Made by a program: the position numbers and the translations under genes. Below the pieces are notes generated by a model. It was not told the DNA's origin. It saw nothing but the letters and a program-made list of their open reading frames with translations, and made no database searches. A DNA stretch of 64,000 nucleotides from DATARH01 sp963789255 (GTDB lineage Bacteria; Pseudomonadota; Alphaproteobacteria; ATCC43930; CGMCC-115725): contig CAWBJW010000001.1 in NCBI GenBank assembly GCA_963789255.1, positions 1,054,001 to 1,118,000 of the forward strand, written 5' to 3'. Positions 25,455 through 33,695 of the stretch are shown in pieces; position 1 is the stretch's first letter; the number at the start of each line of letters is the position of its first letter.

Positions 25455-26460
25455 TCACGCCGGCGTCGGCGCGTCGGGATGGAGGAGGCCGGCCTGGCGC
25501 AACTCCTGCCACAGCGCCGCCGGGATCGGATGGTGCAGCAGCCCGAGGTTGGTGCGGAACTCAGCGGCGTTGCGCGGGCCCGGAATGATCGCCGCCACCG
25601 CGGGGTGGGCCAGCGGGAACTGCAATGCCGCCGCCGCCAGCGGGACCGCGTGGCGCTCGCAGACCGCGCGGATCGCGTCGACCCGGGCGACCACCTCGGG
25701 CGGCGCGGCGCGGTAGTTCCAGGTGTCGCGGCCGGCGAGAATGCCCGAATTGAGTGGGCCGCCGACGACGATCGAGGTGCCCGCGTCAAGGCATTTCGGC
25801 AACAGATCGTCGAGCGGCGCCTGTTCCAGGAGCGTGTAGCGGCCGGCCAGCAGAAAAGCATCCCACGCGCCCCATTCGAGGGCTTCGAGCAAGACCTCGC
25901 GCTCGTTGACGCCGATGCCGATCGCCTGCACCGCCCCCGACCGGCGCAGTTCCTCGAGCGCGCGGTAGCCGCTGTCGCGCAGGGTTCGCATCAGCCCGGC
26001 ATGCGCATCGCTGCCGTGCTGCATTGCCCCGATGTCATGCACGTAGAGAATGTCGATCCGCGCCAGGCCGAGCCGCTGCAGGCTGTCCTCGAACGACCTG
26101 AGGACGCCGTCATAGGAGTAGTCGTAGACCGGCTCGAACGGCATCGCCGGCCGCGGCCCGTCGGCGCTGCGCGCTGTCGGGTGCGGCCGCAGCAGCCGCC
26201 CGACCTTGGTTGACAGCACCCACTCCTCGCGCGGCGCGGCGCGCAGCGCATCGCCGACGGCCCGCTCGGCCTGGCCGAGGCCCGTAATAGGGCGCGGTAT
26301 CGACATAGCGCACGCCGGACGCCCAGGCGGCGCCGACGATATCTTCCGCCTCGGCGCGGGTCACCCTGATGCGGCTGCCGCCGAGAGTGGCGCAGCCGAG
26401 GCCGAGGACCGTGACTTCGAGCGCGGTTCGCCCGATCCGGCGCTTTGGGAAAATCGGCAT
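25455..26460 (-). pseudogene. Aldo/keto reductase, one-base frameshift
   Basis: Joined reading gives about 334 residues. The N-terminal part (MPIFPKRRIGRTALEVTVLGLGCATLGG to RYVDTAPYYG) holds the catalytic Asp and Tyr. The second part (LGQAERAVGDALR to the stop) holds the catalytic Lys (VLSTKVGRLL) and His (LYVHDIGAM), plus the NADPH-site region AAIIPGPRNAAEFRTN. The break is a doubled C (minus strand GGGCCTCGGCCAG near 26280); with a single C the reading is continuous. It is closest to D-threo-aldose 1-dehydrogenase/L-fucose dehydrogenase-type reductases. If the insertion is real, the tetrad is split and the gene is dead. Confidence 0.8.
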
Positions 26461-26552
26461 AGAACTGTCTCCGGCAGGACCTCGGTGCAGCGGGCTGACC
26501 GGGCGCGATCGTCGCATTATACCGAATTCCGTTCAGGTTGCCCCGCCGGTGC

Positions 26553-26900
26553 CGGCCCCTCACCCCAACCCTCTTACCGCGGGCCGCGCCAGGGTATGCA
26601 CACATCTCGGGACACGGGCCGGTTTCAATGGCTTGGCGCCGCCTGTCGGGATGTCGCACCGGGTGCGCTGCGTCCTTCGAGACGGCGCTTCGCGCCTCCT
26701 CAGGGATGACGTAAGCTGTTGTTACCACACAAAAATTCTCGTCATCCTGGGGAGCACCCCGCAGGGGTGCGTCTCGAAGGACGCAATCCGCCAATGCCGT
26801 TAAGGTTGAAATGTATGCATGCCCTGGCGCTTTCGCGGGGAGAGGGAGGGACCCGCCCAATGGAGTTTACTGGGCGTGGGAGGGTGAGGGGCCGGCACAG
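26553..26900. repeat. Nested composite inverted repeat, no gene
   Basis: Three layers of inverted repeats are stacked around one centre. The outer layer is GGCCCCTCACCCCAACCCTC (26555) with GGGAGGGTGAGGGGCCGG (26879). The middle layer is GCGCCAGGGTATGCA (26587) with TGCATGCCCTGGCGC (26816). The inner layer is GCGTCCTTCGAGACGGCGC (26670) with GTGCGTCTCGAAGGACGC (26768), around CTCAGGGATGACG/CGTCATCCTGGGGAG. The inner unit recurs at 52366-52484. The whole stretch 26461-26930 has no coding reading I can support. Confidence 0.7.
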
Positions 26901-26930
26901 CGCCCGCCGGGTATGACCGGAGATTGCTCT

Positions 26931-27539
26931 TCAGTGTCGGCTCAGCATGTCCCAGGGGGTCTTGCCTGCGGGCAATGGCGGGATCTTCAGCAGATCGGCG
27001 ATCGGCACGCCGGCCTCGTAATCGCGCGCCAGCCGCTCCGGGTCGTAGGTGACGCCGACCGGATTGGCGGCAAAGGCAGGGCTGTGGAAATAGTTGTCGA
27101 GTTCCGCCGGAGTGGCGAAATTGTCGATCTGCAATTCGACCCGGTTGTTGTCGGGATCGCGGTAATACATCGAGGTCGTGACCCCGTGATTGATCGGCCA
27201 ATGTGGCACGATGCCGTGCTGCTTCAGCCGGCGGTAGGTCGCCAACAACTCGCCGAGATCGCGATAGGAATAGGCGACGTGGTCGGTCCCGGCCGCTTCG
27301 GGGTTGCGCGGCGCGAGGCCGGGGATTTGGATCAGCGCGAGGCGGTGATGCTCGTCGTCATAGCTGAGGAAGCAGAGTCGCTCGTCGCGGAACACGATGC
27401 GGGCGCCAAGCACCGTCCGGTACCATTGGGCCATCTCGTCGATCCGCCCGGTGCGCAGCACGAAATGGGCGAATTTGGCCGGACTGATCGGCTGCGCGGT
27501 CGCCGGCAGCTTCCGCACCACGGGGGACAAATCGTTCAC
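26931..27539 (-). CDS. VOC-superfamily protein (extradiol dioxygenase/glyoxalase-like)
   Basis: A 202-residue protein from the GTG at 27539, preceded by GAGGAGAAG. It carries the vicinal-oxygen-chelate fold: FAHFVLRTGRIDEMAQWYRTVL (first metal His near the N-terminus), GTDHVAYSYRDLGELLATYRRL (second His) and YYRDPDNNRVELQIDNF (Glu). This is the type-I extradiol dioxygenase arrangement as a single domain. The C-terminal FAANPVGVTYDPERLARDYEAG resembles proteins annotated as biphenyl-2,3-diol dioxygenase-like. The substrate is unknown; the organism also has boxBC, so aromatic catabolism is plausible. A 27-residue upstream extension (from 27620) is unlikely. Confidence 0.82.
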   Translation of the reverse strand: MNDLSPVVRKLPATAQPISPAKFAHFVLRTGRIDEMAQWYRTVLGARIVFRDERLCFLSYDDEHHRLALIQIPGLAPRNPEAAGTDHVAYSYRDLGELLATYRRLKQHGIVPHWPINHGVTTSMYYRDPDNNRVELQIDNFATPAELDNYFHSPAFAANPVGVTYDPERLARDYEAGVPIADLLKIPPLPAGKTPWDMLSRH

Positions 27540-27620
27540 CGGCTTCTCCTCTTCCCGCCTCAATTCGCAGGATGAGTTTCGCGCGTAACCCATCCTACCC
27601 GCTTCCTTGCTTTTGTCCAT

Positions 27621-28253
27621 TCACGGGCGCGGCTGCAGGCCGGCGGCGAGGCTCATGCGGATCAGCTCGGAGAGGCTGCGCGCGCCCATCTTGTCCATGA
27701 CCCGGGCGCGGTGGATCTCGACCGTGCGCGGGCTGATCGCCAGATCGTAGGCGATCGATTTGTTAGGCAGACCGGCGAGCAGCCCCTGCAACACCTCGCG
27801 CTCGCGCGGCGACAACAGCGCGAGCCGCGCCGTCGCGGTGGCGGCCAGCGTGTCGTCGCCGCCGGTCTTGGCAAGTCGCGCCAGGGCCGCGTCGATGCTG
27901 GCGAGGATCGCGTCGGCGGCGAACGGTTTTTCGATGAAGTCGACCGCCCCGACCTTCATCGCCCGCACCGCGAGCGGCACATCGCCATGACCGGTGATGA
28001 CAATCAGCGGAAAATTGAAGGCCCGCTCGGTCAGGTGCTGCTGCAGTTCAAGCCCGTCCATCTCGGGCATGCGGATGTCCGCGATCAGCACGCCCGGGCG
28101 CAGGGTCGGGGCGGCGGCGAGAAAGCCGCGGGCGAGGGCAAAGCTGCGCACCGTATACGATTTCGCCTCGAGCAGCGCCGCCAGCAACTCGCGCACCGCC
28201 TCGTCGTCGTCAACCACATAGACGAGCCGCTCACCCGGCCGTTCAACTGCCAT
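27621..28253 (-). CDS. fixJ: FixJ-family response regulator
   Basis: A 210-residue two-domain regulator. The receiver domain has VVDDDEAV (acidic pocket), phospho-acceptor Asp59 in LIADIRMPEMDG, Thr87 (ITGHGD) and Lys109 (FIEKPF). The C-terminal LuxR-type helix-turn-helix is LSPREREVLQGLLAGLPNKSIAYDLAISPRTVEIHRARVMDKM. FixJ is phosphorylated by FixL under low oxygen and activates fixK/nif-type promoters. It overlaps the fixL stop by 11 bp, so the two are translationally coupled. Confidence 0.9.
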   Translation of the reverse strand: MAVERPGERLVYVVDDDEAVRELLAALLEAKSYTVRSFALARGFLAAAPTLRPGVLIADIRMPEMDGLELQQHLTERAFNFPLIVITGHGDVPLAVRAMKVGAVDFIEKPFAADAILASIDAALARLAKTGGDDTLAATATARLALLSPREREVLQGLLAGLPNKSIAYDLAISPRTVEIHRARVMDKMGARSLSELIRMSLAAGLQPRP

Positions 28254-29790
28254 CGGCGGCCACCTCCTCCGCCACCTCCTCCGGGAGCATCGGCAAGGTC
28301 AGCAGGAACGCCGCCCCGCCCGATGGGGCCGGGACGAGGCTGAGGCGGCCGTGATGCGCCTCGACGATCTCGCGGCAGATCGACAGGCCGAGCCCCATGC
28401 CGGTCTTCTTGGTGGTGACGAAGGGCTGGAACAGCCGATCCGCAATTTCGGCGGGAATGCCCGGCCCGGTGTCGGCAACCCGGATTTCAGCCATGTTGCC
28501 GGCCGCCGCCCGCGTGGCGATGGCGAGTTCGCGACGCTCGGCTGCTTCCATCGCCTCGATGGCGTTGCGCACGAGGTTCAGCACAACCTGCTGGATCTGC
28601 ACCGTGTCGACGAGGACGGGCGGCAGGCTGTGGTCGAGATCGAGCCGGACGCGGACGCCCGATTGCCGGGTCCCGACAAGGGCAAGAGCGAGCGCCTCCT
28701 CGACCAGCTTGTTGAGGCTCTCGCTGCGGCGCTCGGTTTCGCCCTTGCTGACGAATTGGCGCAACTGGCGGATGACGTCGCCGGCGCGCTCGGCCTGCCC
28801 GACCGCCCGCGCCATCAGATCGCCGGCCCGCGCTACCGATTGCGGGCCGCTCTCCAGCAGATGGCGTGCCGCTTCGAGATAGTTCATCACCGCGGTCAGC
28901 GGCTGGTTCAGCTCATGCGCCATCGTCGACGCCATCTGACCCATCACGCTGAGGCGCGAGGCGTGCAACAGCTCGGACTGGAGGTCCTGGATGCGGCGCT
29001 TTGCCTCCTGCTGCTCGGTCAGGTCGCGCACAAAGCCGGTGAAGAAGCGTTTTCCGCCGAACCCAAATTCGCTGACCGCCAATTCCATCGGGAAAGTCTC
29101 GCCGCCTTTGCGCAAGCCGACGACGACCCGGCCGATGCCGATGATATGGTGCTCGCCGGTCTGCAAATAGCGTTGGAGATGGGAATCGTGCGCTTCCTTG
29201 TACGGCGCGGGCATCAGCATGTTGACGTTGTGCCCGACCACCTCGCTGCCGGCGTAGAGGAACAGCCGCTCGGCCGCGGGGCTGAACGACTGGATCGTGC
29301 CGCGCTCGTCGATGACCACGATGCCGTCCGGCACGGTATCGAGCATCGAGCGCAGCCGCAGATCGCTTTCGCGCTGCGCCGCCTCGGCCGCCTTGCGGTC
29401 GCTGATGTCGCGGATGATGCCGACAAAGATGGTCTCGCCCGCGACCTGCGCCTCGCCGACCGCGAGATCCATCGGGAACATCGAGCCGTCCTTGCGCCTT
29501 CCGGCGACTTCGCGGCCGATGCCGATGATCTTCTTCTGACCGGTGTGCAAGTAATTGCCGAGATAGCCGTCGTGCTCGCCGGCATACGGTTCCGGCATCA
29601 GCATCTTGACATTGCAGCCGGCCAGCTCCGCGGCGGTATAGCCGAAGATTCGTTCGGTCGCCTTGTTGACCGAGCGGATCGCCCCGTTGCGGTCGATCAC
29701 GACGATCGCGTCGAGCGCCGCTTCGACCACCGCCCCGAACAGCGCGTCGCTGCGCTCCGCCTCTTTCACCCCGAGCCTTGCCTTTCCCAT
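28243..29790 (-). CDS. fixL: FixL-like sensor histidine kinase with two PAS domains, the second heme-type
   Basis: A 515-residue soluble kinase with no transmembrane segment. PAS1 (about 15-130) has KKIIGIGREVAGRRKDGSMF. PAS2 (about 140-255) has EHHIIGIGRVVVGLRKGGETF, in which His215 sits exactly where the heme-binding His of rhizobial FixL (HIIGIGR) lies. PAS1 has Lys there, so only PAS2 should bind heme. The kinase part has phospho-acceptor His292 (MAHELNQPLTAVMNYLEAAR), the N box (LVRNAIEAM), and G boxes VADTGPGIP and GMGLGLSICREIVEAH. It is predicted to be a cytosolic oxygen sensor controlling FixJ. It is divergent from arsC. Confidence 0.9.
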   Translation of the reverse strand: MGKARLGVKEAERSDALFGAVVEAALDAIVVIDRNGAIRSVNKATERIFGYTAAELAGCNVKMLMPEPYAGEHDGYLGNYLHTGQKKIIGIGREVAGRRKDGSMFPMDLAVGEAQVAGETIFVGIIRDISDRKAAEAAQRESDLRLRSMLDTVPDGIVVIDERGTIQSFSPAAERLFLYAGSEVVGHNVNMLMPAPYKEAHDSHLQRYLQTGEHHIIGIGRVVVGLRKGGETFPMELAVSEFGFGGKRFFTGFVRDLTEQQEAKRRIQDLQSELLHASRLSVMGQMASTMAHELNQPLTAVMNYLEAARHLLESGPQSVARAGDLMARAVGQAERAGDVIRQLRQFVSKGETERRSESLNKLVEEALALALVGTRQSGVRVRLDLDHSLPPVLVDTVQIQQVVLNLVRNAIEAMEAAERRELAIATRAAAGNMAEIRVADTGPGIPAEIADRLFQPFVTTKKTGMGLGLSICREIVEAHHGRLSLVPAPSGGAAFLLTLPMLPEEVAEEVAADGS

Positions 29791-29807
29791 CGGCCAAGCT
29801 TACCCCA

Positions 29808-29825
29808 TCGAATGCGACCATTCGA
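29808..29825. promoter_or_regulatory. Perfect 7-4-7 palindrome between fixL and arsC, candidate operator
   Basis: TCGAATG-CGAC-CATTCGA is a perfect 7-bp inverted repeat in the 47-bp divergent gap, ending 12 bp before the arsC ATG and 18 bp before the fixL start. Its position lets a bound protein control both genes. The sequence does not match the FNR/FixK consensus. Which regulator binds is unknown, and the 3' half overlaps the arsC ribosome-binding region (GAAGAGGGAAGG). Confidence 0.4.
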
Positions 29826-29837
29826 AGAGGGAAGGTC

Positions 29838-30180
29838 ATGCCGGTCCGCATTTATCACAACCCGCGCTGCAACACCTCGCGCAAGACCCTGGCCTTGTTG
29901 CGGGAGAAAGGGATCGAGCCAGAGATCGTCGAATATCTCAAGACGCCCTACAGCGCCGCTGGTCTGAAGGTGCTGCTCGCTCAGCTCGAAAATGCCGGCA
30001 AGGGCGCTGGTTCGCCATAAGGAAGCCGCCGCCGCCGGCATCGACCCGGCGAAACTTTCCGAGGAGGCGCTGATCGCGGCGATGGTCAAAAACCCGATCA
30101 TCGTCGAGCGGCCGATCGTCGTCGCCGGCAATAAGGCCGCGCTCGGCCGCCCGCCGGAAAAGGTGCTGGCGGTGCTGTAG
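29838..30180 (+). pseudogene. arsC: Glutaredoxin-type arsenate reductase (ArsC), one-base frameshift
   Basis: Joined reading gives about 113 residues, the family size. The N-terminal part MPVRIYHNPRCNTSRKTLALL carries the catalytic Cys11, then EPEIVEYLKTPYSAAGL. The C-terminal part MPARALVRHKEA and AMVKNPIIVERPIVV continues in the next frame; the arsenate-binding Arg region is NPIIVERPI. The break is an AAAA run (29987-29991) where AAA would keep the frame. The enzyme reduces arsenate to arsenite using glutathione/glutaredoxin. An ATG start with GGGAAGG upstream supports an active gene apart from the insertion. Confidence 0.82.
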
Positions 30181-30212
30181 CCGTTCTTCTCCTCGCTTGC
30201 TCGGCGCAGCGA

Positions 30213-30846
30213 TCACCGAATCCCGGTCAGCTTGTGGGTCTGCAGGCTGAGCTGCCAGCGCGGGTGTTCGAGGCAGAACTCGATCGCCGATCGGGTGTTG
30301 CGGGCACACTCGGGGCCGTCCATCGGCTGCACCGAAAAGCGGCGGAAAGCCAGCCCGGCGAAGGCGAGCGGATCGAGGCCCTGCTGCGGCACGACGATCT
30401 TCAATTCGTCGCCGGCGGTGACAACGAGCGGCGCCCCCGCCTTCGGGCTGACGCAGACCCAGTCGAGGCCGGCCGGCAGCGCGATCGTGCCGTTGGTCTC
30501 GACCGCGATTTCGCAGCCGCGCGCGTGCAACGCCTCGATCAGCGGCGGGTCGAGCTGCAACAGCGGCTCGCCGCCGGTGCACACGACAAAAGGCACGCCC
30601 TGCCCTTCTGGCCACAGCGCGGCGATATGGCCGGCGAGCGCCGCGGCGTCAGGGTAACGGCCGCCGTCGGTGCCGTCGGTGCCGACAAAATCGGTATCGC
30701 AAAAGCGTGCAGATCGCCGCCGCGCGGTCCACCTCGCGCCCCGACCACAGATTGCAGCCGGCAAAGCGGCAGAACACCGCGGGGCGCCCGGTCAGGCCGC
30801 CCTCGCCTTGCAATGTATAGAAGATCTCCTTGACCGCGTAGCTCAT
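30213..30846 (-). pseudogene. queE: 7-carboxy-7-deazaguanine synthase (QueE), one-base frameshift
   Basis: Joined reading gives about 210 residues. The first part (MSYAVKEIFYTLQGEGGLTGRPAVFCRFAGCNLW) and second part (FCDTDFVGTDGTDGGRYPD, then VVCTGGEPLLQLD) together form the QueE C-x14-C-x2-C radical SAM motif. The break falls between its second and third cysteines, at minus-strand ACGCTTTTGCG near 30707, with one base too many. QueE converts 6-carboxytetrahydropterin to 7-carboxy-7-deazaguanine in queuosine synthesis. The C-terminal LQTHKLTGIR is the normal end. It overlaps queC by 4 bp. Confidence 0.85.
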
Positions 30847-31556
30847 GGCGCGGCGGCAAATGCCTCCCAGCCCTTGCGCCGCAAATCGCAGGCCGGGCAG
30901 ACGCCGCAGCCATAGCCCCAATCATGGCGATGGGTCCGCTCGCCCCGGTAGCAGCTGTGGGTTTCCTCGCGGATCAGCTCGACGAGCGGCATGCCGCCGA
31001 GGTCGCAGGCAAGCGCCCAGGTGGCCCTCTTGTCGCGCCGCATCAGCGGGGTATGGATCACGAAGCGATATGCCATGCCGAGCGAGAGGGTCGCCTGCAA
31101 CGCCTTCAGCGTGTCGTCCCGGCAGTCGGGATAACCCGAATAATCGGTTTCGCACATGCCGCCGACCAGATGCCGCAGCCCGCGGCGATAGCCGAGCGCC
31201 GCGGCAAGGGTGAAGAACAACAGGTTGCGCCCGGGCACGAAGGTGTTCGGCAGCCCGCCCTCGGCAAAGGCAATCGCGCTGTCGCGGGTCAGCGCGGTAT
31301 CGCTGATCCGGCCGAGGACGCCGAGATCGATCAGATGATCGGGCCCGAGCCTGTTGCTCCATAACGGAAATTCGCGGCGCAGGCGCAGGGCGACCCGCTC
31401 GCGGCACGCGAGTTCGACCCGATGGCGCTGGCCGTAGTCGAAGCCGATCGTCTCGACCGCCGCAAAGCGGGCGAGCGCCCAGGCGAGGCAGGCCGTCGAA
31501 TCCTGCCCGCCGGAAAACAAGACGAGTGCCGGTTCGGCCTCTTTGATCTGGTTCAT
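30843..31556 (-). CDS. queC: 7-cyano-7-deazaguanine synthase
   Basis: A 237-residue enzyme that converts carboxy-deazaguanine to preQ0 with ATP and ammonia. The PP-loop is LVLFSGGQDSTACLAWAL. The centre has FVPGRNLLFFTLAAALGYRRG and GMCETDYSGYPDCRDDTLKALQ. The zinc site is C-x14-C-x2-C-x2-C (CYRGERTHRHDWGYGCGVC and PAC). The ATG at 31556 is preferred over a GTG at 31562. The queC-queE overlap (ATGA) shows coupling. queD and queF are not in the window, and I found no preQ1 riboswitch-like structure upstream. Confidence 0.94.
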   Translation of the reverse strand: MNQIKEAEPALVLFSGGQDSTACLAWALARFAAVETIGFDYGQRHRVELACRERVALRLRREFPLWSNRLGPDHLIDLGVLGRISDTALTRDSAIAFAEGGLPNTFVPGRNLLFFTLAAALGYRRGLRHLVGGMCETDYSGYPDCRDDTLKALQATLSLGMAYRFVIHTPLMRRDKRATWALACDLGGMPLVELIREETHSCYRGERTHRHDWGYGCGVCPACDLRRKGWEAFAAAP

Positions 31557-31690
31557 CCCCACGACATGGGCGCTCGCCGCGCGCGGGTCAACAAAGCCGT
31601 GGGCCGGCTGGTATAGTGCCGCGCCCGGCCGATGTTCGGCCCTCGGAAGGGGGTATGCCCCGCTCCGAGTCGAAAGCCAGGGAGACAGCG

Positions 31691-32221
31691 ATGAGCCGGT
31701 TGTTCGGACCGATGCGTCAGGTCGGGATTGTGGTGCGCGACATCGACAAGGCGATGCGCCATTGGGCCGAGGTGTGCGGCGTCGGCCCGTGGTTTTACGC
31801 CGAGCAACTGCCGATGGACGAATTCCGCTACAAGGGCCGCCCCTACGACATCAAGGTGTCGATCGCGCTCGCCAATTCGGGCGATGTACAGCTCGAGCTG
31901 ATCCAGCAGCGCTGCGAATCCCCAAGCCTCTATCGCGATTTCCTCGCCGCGGGCCACGAGGGGATGCAGCACTGGTCGAGCTGGCCGGTGAACTATCACG
32001 AGATCCGCGAGCGGGCATTGGCGACCGGCTGGCAGATCGGCCAGGAGGGCGACACGCCGCGCGGACCGTTCATCTATTTCCTCAACGAGGGCCATCCCGG
32101 CACGGTCGTCGAAATGGCCGAGGCGACCCCGACCCGCATGCGCATCTTCGATCAGGTCCGCGCGGCCGCGCAGGGCTGGGACGGCAAGGACCCAATCCGG
32201 ATGGATTGGCCGCGGGGGTAG
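31691..32221 (+). CDS. VOC family protein (methylmalonyl-CoA epimerase-like)
   Basis: A 176-residue single-polypeptide glyoxalase/epimerase fold: MRQVGIVVRDIDKAMRHWAEVCGVGPWF opens the first beta-alpha-beta-beta-beta unit, and LANSGDVQLELIQ holds a metal Glu. HEGMQHWSSWPVNYHEIRERAL has the second His, and GTVVEMAEATPTR the last Glu. The start ATG 31691 has AGGGAGACAGCG in front. The PF13669-type sequence suggests action on acyl-CoA or steroid-like substrates. The upstream -10-like TATAGT (about 31611) lies in the gap to queC. No functional partner adjoins it. Confidence 0.85.
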   Translation: MSRLFGPMRQVGIVVRDIDKAMRHWAEVCGVGPWFYAEQLPMDEFRYKGRPYDIKVSIALANSGDVQLELIQQRCESPSLYRDFLAAGHEGMQHWSSWPVNYHEIRERALATGWQIGQEGDTPRGPFIYFLNEGHPGTVVEMAEATPTRMRIFDQVRAAAQGWDGKDPIRMDWPRG

Positions 32222-32234
32222 GCACCAGAGCGCT

Positions 32235-32410
32235 CCGATATATGGCGGCAGAAGCCATCGGGCCAGTCGATCCGGTCGACCGCGCGTCTGGGGCAATCGC
32301 GCTCTTACTTCGGTGCTGCGCCTTCACAAAACAGGGCTTTCCCCTGGCGCAACGCCCAGCGCATTGCGGGCCAGCCCCTGCGAGGCGCGGGTCGGGCGGT
32401 CGTCGTTATC
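32235..32410. other. Decayed copies of the purD 3' end and the vapC 3' end in a gene-free gap
   Basis: 32235-32286 (GGCGGCAGAAGCC, GGGCCAGTCGATC, GGTCGAC) matches the 3' end of purD at about 35249-35300. 32358-32407 (CATTGCGGGCCAG, TGCGAGGCGCGGG, GGCGGTCGTC) matches the 3' end of vapC at 33729-33778 with about 7 differences in 50. Both originals are within 3.2 kb, so these are relics of an old local duplication or rearrangement. The rest of 32222-32529 holds nothing else I recognise. Confidence 0.65.
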
Positions 32411-32529
32411 TATCGCCCCGACGCCGAGGCAGATCGTCGCGGGGCGGGGCGAGCAACCGCTGACAGCGACCACCTTTAGTCAACGTCTCCTATCCCGCGG
32501 GTCGGGCGTGACAAGGCAGGAGAACATCC

Positions 32530-32964
32530 GTGAGCCAAGCTACAGCGTTAATTATGTCGCCACTCTTGACCTTCTTCGGAGTAATCATGACGACCCTTAT
32601 ATCTTGGCTAATTGCGCGCAGGCAGATAAAGGCGAACGTAATATCCACCAACAGGCACGTTTGGATCAACGAACTCAGGGATGAAATTGCGAAGATGACG
32701 ACATCCCAAGCCGCATACAATAAGCTTATGGCTAACTTCACCACAGGAAATGTCGAGCAGGAGAAATTAGAGTCTGAGATAGCCGACAGAGCAAGGCTGT
32801 CTCATTATAAACTGAGATTGATGCTGAGCGGCGAATGTACGGATTACAAAACCCTGCTGGCGATAGTTAACGGGTTTATGGAGAGATCAAAAACACTGGA
32901 CGAATTAATCAATTCGGCCAACAGGGTATTGGAGAAGGAACGACAGCGCGCCGAAAATGTATGA
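32530..32964 (+). CDS. Hypothetical protein with one N-terminal membrane helix, low GC
   Basis: A 144-residue protein beginning with GTG, nine bases after AGGAGAA. The N-terminus is a membrane anchor (LIMSPLLTFFGVIMTTLISWLIAR). The rest is charged and helical, likely a coiled coil (WINELRDEIAKMTTSQAAY and ending in INSANRVLEKERQRAENV). Similar small orphan membrane proteins occur in many bacteria; I know no function. Codon use is clearly more A/T-rich than in the neighbours, suggesting acquisition together with the surrounding accessory patch. Confidence 0.75.
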   Translation: MSQATALIMSPLLTFFGVIMTTLISWLIARRQIKANVISTNRHVWINELRDEIAKMTTSQAAYNKLMANFTTGNVEQEKLESEIADRARLSHYKLRLMLSGECTDYKTLLAIVNGFMERSKTLDELINSANRVLEKERQRAENV

Positions 32965-33110
32965 TGGCCTTGATCGTGATCTGGCGTGGCCGATTTTCCC
33001 GAAAGCCGATTATCCGAGACAGGAGGCTCCAATACGGCGGTCTGTGGCATTCGTCCGGCCCATGGCCAATCTACATGATTGGCCCATCGCTGAAGCCGAG
33101 GGGCAATCAT

Positions 33111-33515
33111 TCAGTACCTGCCAGCCTGAAGCTCTTTCAGCGAAATGCCCACTGCGTCGCTCACTTGTGAGCCGCCAAATCCCTTGCCCATTGCCCACTT
33201 CACGACTTCGCGCTTGCTGAAACCCGCCGCGAGCAATTTCGCTGCGTCTTCCTTCATAGCTTCCTCCGCCGGGTCGCTTGCGGCTTTCTTCATAGATTCA
33301 GCGGCCCTCCCCCGGTCCACCACTCGCATCATGGCGTCGCAGGCGACCGTGTTGCCGTCCCGCTCCATCAGACAGTTGTCGTAAATGGCGTTGTCGTCGG
33401 CCGAGCGCTCAGGGCGAGACTTCCACCAAATCAATGCACCGCCGATAACGGCCATAAAGATCATGCCGCAGAGCGCACCGTTCAGAAAGAGCCGCCAACG
33501 ACCATTTCTAAGCAT
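33111..33515 (-). CDS. Hypothetical membrane-anchored protein
   Basis: A 134-residue protein from the ATG at 33515. One membrane helix near the N-terminus (FLNGALCGMIFMAVIGGALIWW) is followed by a small domain with two cysteines (YDNCLMERDGNTVACDAMMRVVDRG) and a helical tail (EDAAKLLAAGFSKREVVKWAMGKGF). The Cys pair, about 12 residues apart, may form a disulfide if the domain is periplasmic. The tail resembles a helix-turn-helix-like sequence but is too short to call. Unrecognised family. Confidence 0.65.
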   Translation of the reverse strand: MLRNGRWRLFLNGALCGMIFMAVIGGALIWWKSRPERSADDNAIYDNCLMERDGNTVACDAMMRVVDRGRAAESMKKAASDPAEEAMKEDAAKLLAAGFSKREVVKWAMGKGFGGSQVSDAVGISLKELQAGRY

Positions 33516-33695
33516 CACGCTCGTACATACCAAAAAGGCGAGGGCGTTTCCAGAAGGCCGGTCATGCGTCAGCGTCCTTCGGGGGATGTTTCACCGGCCA
33601 CCGCGCGCCTCAGCAGAGCGAACAGGGAGACGACTCGGCCGGTCAGGGAAGCACCAGGGAATTGTGGAGACGGCCGGGAGTTGAGTAGAGCCCGA

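Noticed and set aside
31557..31690. preQ1-type riboswitch before queC
   Set aside because: The 134-bp gap between queC and the divergent VOC gene shows no preQ1 aptamer-like hairpin plus A-rich tail.
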